Assembly (NCBI RefSeq): GCF_963678635.1
Contig: NC_087070.1
Span: 45,987,467 to 46,051,466, forward strand
Length of the DNA stretch: 64,000 bases
DNA from: Symsagittifera roscoffensis
Lineage: Eukaryota; Xenacoelomorpha; Acoela; Convolutidae
Direction: 5' to 3'
Positions 37,801-43,800 of this stretch are shown piece by piece. Both the position numbers and the translations under genes were made by a program. The notes under the pieces were generated by a model, which had not been told where the DNA came from, ran no database searches, and saw only the letters and a program-made list of their open reading frames with translations. The first letter of the stretch is position 1. Each line of letters starts with the position of its first letter.

Positions 37801-40800
37801 GCTGTTTGTTGCATGTCAGCAACATGCTTGTCATTGGTCGTTCATTATAGATCTAGTTTGAAGTACTTACCTCAATTGGCAAATAGCTATAGCAAGGATA
37901 GCCAGTTGCTGTGCAAGTAGCACGTAATGTTCCGACCACATTCGTAAAAAACTACAAGAAAACTTTCCTTTTTTCAAATTAGCGTTATTTATTCTGCGTG
38001 GTGAAATTATAGAACTATAAAGCGCGTAGAAAATTAATAAATTTGACATAAAATTCTACAATTGTCTTCAAAGAATAAATAAGCGAAAAAATGAATGAAA
38101 ATTTTTACGGCCAAGAAAGCGCTTAATAAAGCTTCCAAAAACTGATTTTATTTTTAGTTAAATCTAGTTGTTTTTAAACTCAAATGGCTAATATTTATAT
38201 ATAATGAGCGTTACTGGATTGCTTTACTTGCTCGAAGTTGGACTTAAACTCGAATATTTCAAACCGTTTTTCTCAAGACGGAAAATTTTTTGGAAATCTT
38301 CTAATGTCGTTCGAATCACGACTGAAAGTGCTTTAGTATGATGTAGCACTCAATCCATTCCAATCAATAGTCGCGGTACCTGATTTTGCGTGGAAAACAA
38401 AAAACTAAAACACACCCGAATGCAAAGTTCCTACACATTTTTCAAATTGTTTTGCAATCAAAAGGACATTTGAATCTTTTCTGTCAACAATGGTGCGCTG
38501 TTTAAGTTACTCGTGACAAAGGGGATTTTTCGGGCTTTTAAAAAATGCTATGGTCGGAAAAGGTTAATAACGGAAGTTCTGGGCCCGTTTCGAGAAATTT
38601 TGGTGGCTTGAATTTTGAAAGTAGTTTTTAGCTTACATAAAACCACTATATCAAAAAGGTGCGATTGTTGACGAAAATGGAACTTTGAATTGTTTTTCGA
38701 ATTTTAGATTCAGCGGATTAATAAACTAACTTAATGATTTGATTTTCTCAGAAAATTTAGAAACGTTTCCCAAATTTGTTGCTCGTGTATGTGATGTGCA
38801 AATTGGCATGTTTTGAAGGCCTCCTTTTGGTAATGCTGTTTGTTTGTCTTAGGCTATTGGAAACTGGACTATCACAGTGTTCGAAGATCTATCCAAGCCG
38901 GAGATTTCGGGCCAACTTCTGGTGGACATTCCAGCCTCGAACCCTCTTGTGATCGACCCTCCGAAGGAGAACAAAAAATCAACTGCCTCTGAGCCGACAA
39001 ATGAAAATACCGAAAACGAAGCAGAGACCGAGGCGGAGAAAGCGAAGAGATCTTCGGAGTTGTTTATGGAGGATGATATTATTCCCGAATCAAAATCGGA
39101 AGATGTCGGAGCCGAGTTGCAGTCGCCTGTTGAGCTAATGGACGATGATGAAGCGACAAGTGAAGATGCAGAAATGGACCCGAAGGCAGCCCGAGCGAAG
39201 TTGATTCAAAAACACCTGGACGAGAAGAATGGTCCCATCGTAAGACTGAGTGGAAAAATAGTTGAAGAGAAACGGTAAAAATTTTCCTTTTTTTAACAAT
39301 TTTTCTCGATGTTTTTGAAAAATCATGCAATGGAACCAATGGAATGGGAAAGCGGACAATCGTAACTATAATGCGTTTTGTGCGAAGTGGAGTTTTGATT
39401 CCGTGTCTCGTTTTTCGTGAAACAAACTTGTCTGCTAACTTGTTTAGAGAGATGTACATAATGTGTGGCTACTAATGTTTAAAACGCTGCTTCCGTTTTG
39501 TCGCTTTACTTGTGCGATTTTGCCGTGATTCGTCTTCTACTAATTCAGTGTTCATTAACAACGCGTTGTGTGCGTTAATTTTTTAGGGGAACAATTGGAG
39601 ATAAATATAGAAGTGTTCGAAAATAGAAGTTTTTCGAACAAAATTTTCAACTGCCACAACTATAATGAGAAATTTAATTGTGTTTTAGCCAAACAAAATT
39701 TTGAAGTGTTTTTGTTTTATACTTTTTACGGCACTATCGAAGCACTTAAAAACACTATTCGTAGTTTCCCCAAGAAACTTTAATTTAATTTCGGGGGTAT
39801 ATAGTATAACGAAAGTAAGGCTTCGGCTACTTTGTGGCAGTTTGTGTACTCTTGTTGTGTTTGCAGTTCGAAGATGAAGAAAGTAGTAGCTGAGTTGACA
39901 TGGGGAGATTACCATGCCATTCTGGACGCAGAGGTCAAGGTCATGTTCGAGTGTGGAACTGCAGGGGACAAGACGAACACCAGGAACAAGGACGAGACCA
40001 GCAGAACCATCACTCTACTCGACAACGGAGCCAGTGAGTCGTAATTGTAGACACGCACGCACATACTCACACATACATACATAAATACACGCACGCACAG
40101 ACCAGCAGATTTAGGGGGGGGGGCGTTGGTCCCCCCTCAGGTATTCGATCCAAAGGGTCCCCCTTTGTACTATTTTGAGATATCCATTCTAGGCTGACTG
40201 ACCCTAAAATTTGTCTAAGGGCGCCTTCGACGCCTGATCATACTAATTTTGAGCTGTTTTTTAGCCTGTTTTTCAAAAAAAAAATTGCCTGTGGCGCAGA
40301 AAATTTGGTCAAAATGGGGTCTTTATTGTGATTTAGGAGAGCTCAGAAAATCAATTGGTCGGCCTAAAAAAATGGTCGACAAAATTTTTTCTAACCTAAG
40401 TCGAAAATATTGGTACAACTTTTGGGGCACCTTTACGGCTTTTTGATGACATGTGCATTGAAATTCAATTAGTAATAAGTAAAGGCACAGTTGATACATT
40501 TTAAATTCATCTATTGAACCTTAAAAAGCTATTTGTTCCAAACAACATAACAATCATAAAAACTCGATTTCAGAAATTTTCTAACTCGATATATCTTGCA
40601 ATTTTTTGAAATTTGCATAATTCATACGTAATGTGGCTTTATGCTTTCCAATTTATTACATGCAAAATTAATTAGCATGCCTTCAGTTGGTTATACTCCA
40701 AATTGCTTGCAAAATTGTTTTTGGTGCATGGCATTGGCAATTTGTTAGCATATGTAGCTGCTTTATTTGTGACTAGTTTGTCGGTTGCTAAGCGTTCGTG

Positions 40801-43800
40801 GCCGAGAGGGCAGGGCGTCACACTCCCATTCTCGTGGTCGCAGGTGCGAAGCTTTGCATAGCAAATTTTTACTAATTCGAGGCTTATTTATACTTTTTAT
40901 TATTTCACTTTATATAGTATTAGTACTCTTATATAGGTATTGCTGATTTTTTTGTTTGTTTTTAGGAAAAAGTCTGAAAATTTGTTCGAGCTCAATTTTG
41001 ATTTTCCGCAATTTGACTTGTGCTTTTTTTAAGTTCAGTGCATTTCTATTGTTAAAAGGAAGGCAAACTATCACAAATTGTTCTACAAATTCAAAGAGCT
41101 TTGAGGCCATCAATTTTTTTCTTCAAACTCAAAAGTTGAACTCAAAAGAAGTTTTTTTTTCAGTTGCCTTGCGTTCGTTACTCTTTTCCAACTGTCAGTT
41201 GGCCATATTTTGTCCTGTTCCTGCTAGTGTTTGCGAAGCGCAGCTTCGGTTCTGTGTTCAATTATAATTTTACCCATTTTTTTTATCATCGGTTAATGCT
41301 CGTGCTTGCGTTTTTCGCCTCTCTGCAATTGAATTTTTTGAATCGTTTTTCTATTATTGATTCTATTTGCTATTTTGCAATGCTTCACCCTTGAGTTTTA
41401 GATGTCTCGCTCTAGATGCTATTGGCAAATAAAGCTTTTTCGTTACTAGCATTGCGTTGGAATTAAATGCTGTTTGTTTAAATTGAAACGTTTCAAATTA
41501 AAAAGAAAGAAGTAAATCTGTTGAAATTAAGATAAAGTTTGTAATATACAATCAGAAAAATTGAAATTAGACGATAAAACTTACAAAATGGTGCGGAATT
41601 ATGAAATTAAAAGAGCTTTAAGAAGATGTTTTTTTCTTCGAAAGATGGAAAATTTTTCAAAACAACTTCAATCATTTTTTTTTTTGTTTCTTTGTTCTTT
41701 CATTAACTTTCTGTTTTCCATAATGTAAGTGTTTTCTTTCAAAATCTGTACATTTTTTTGATAAATATTAACAGATGGAGACGTGACAGCTGGCGACGGA
41801 GTATACTCTGGCTTCTTCGTATACACGAGCAAGATGAGGTGCAGTGGACGTCTGGTGGCCACGGGAGTCCAGGGGGGACCTCAACATCTGAGAGACTTGG
41901 GAAGAGTATCCACTGTTGACATGGCCCCAGGTCAGTCTGCAAGAATTCTACAAATTTTCATTTTGACACGTCTTGCAATTCAATGCTAAATTTCCTCGAA
42001 TTTTGTTGTGAATACTATAGTTCACGAAACTGCTAATAGCATATAATTACTGATTCTGCAAGATAAATGCCAAATAATTGGTAATCCAAAACAGCACGGT
42101 AGTCGAATTCCTGATTCTGAGTACTGTTTTGTCATACTCATGCTACTAATATCTAATTTATTTTTTTCCTGTTACTTCCAGGAGTGATCTTCACACGAGA
42201 AGCAGAGCAGACTGTGCCAGCATTCAGACGAGAACTGGTGCTTGAGTCGTTCGACAACAGTGCGGGACAGACCACCTCGGAGGTGGACAAGATAGCCCCG
42301 GCGAGAGTGATCGACTTGGCTCTAGTGGACTCTTCGCTGAGCAAGAGGACTGTTCAGATGAAGTTCACCAGAAGTGGAGATGATCTGGACAAGGTCACCA
42401 TTGGTAAGGAAGACGACATGTGTTTATGGTAGATAGTTGAAACAGTAACAGATTTCACTTTTTGCGAATTTATGAAAAATATAGTTAATGCCAAGTTGTT
42501 GACAATATCCTTTCCGGTCACCGAATCTAAAGGTCACCGGTCATCGAAGTTGCTCAAGGTCACAGTTCACAGATATTGCCAACCATTTGGCATTAATTAT
42601 AAAATTCAAGCAAATTTGATTCGAGTTTGTGTTCAAAAAGAGCATTGGCATTTCAGTTAAGAACCTGTCTTAATATAGGTTTTTTTGATGACCTTGGTTG
42701 AATTGGTGTCTTTGTGTATAATAGGCAAGATGGTGCAGTATGACATCCGCATCAGTGCCAACCTGACCGAGATGTACCTCAACTTCGACTCGTGCTTCCA
42801 ACTCAAACCAGAACACCTCGTGGACACCCGCATCATGCCCGATTTCACCACTCCCTACACCCTACCCATGTTCACATTCACAGTACCCGAAGACGTCTGG
42901 CTGCAAAGCACCTCCAAGGTTTCTACCCGAATAATTTAAAGCTCTAATGGTCTTGATAGATGCAAAAACAAATTCTCATTTCTCTATAGGTATTGTTTTT
43001 GCGTGTATCATGTTAAGAATATCTTTTTTTTACATCAGGACAAATAAACAGTGTTATAAAAGCCGAAGTCTCCGTTTTGTAATACCCAAAAACGAGACTG
43101 CGTGGCCTTAAATTTTGTTGTTTTTCAAACAATTTTCTTGCTATCAAACCAAAGAACTGTAAATGGTCTCTGTTAGAAAAAAGATCTTTCGAAAAAAAAT
43201 TCGTTCTCAATGATTGTTTGTGTTGCAGGTGTTTGCTGTGGGTCTGCGTGCGAATGATACCCTGAATTCCAGTCCCGTGTCCAATGTGGTCATAGTGGCT
43301 CTCAAGGATCCCCCCACCACCTTCGTGCCCGTATTCATCGCCGCCCTACTCCTCATCGCATTCATACTTCTCTCCACTCTCTTCTACGTCGTCCGAAGAG
43401 CCGCAAGGTACACATTTTCTTAACTTTCAATTTCTTCTTTATTAATTTTAGTTCCTGTGAATCGCAGTCTATTTGCGGAGGAGCTATCAGTTGGCCGTAA
43501 CAGACCTGTATAAGAATAGTCCATTTGTATTATTTCTCTTCGTTCCAGACTGAGTTATTTAGTTGTACAAGACTTTAGTGCGTCTAGAACTTTCATGAAT
43601 TAATTTTTATTATTTTAACTCTGTTTTTTTTTTCCTTCCAATCTGCTGGATTGAGAATGGCCATTGATAGGCAGCTAATTGGTATTTTGTTGTTCCTTGT
43701 GGAAATATCTAAATGGTTGCATTTTCTGGCTCTTTTTTCTCACCCCATCACCACCTGCAAAAATGGCTTGGAGAAGAACGAAAAAGATCCCATTTTTTTC

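Noticed and set aside
39079-39459. 126-codon minus-strand ORF
   Set aside because: Opposite strand of the acidic E2 exon; the codon pattern supports the + strand CLCA frame.
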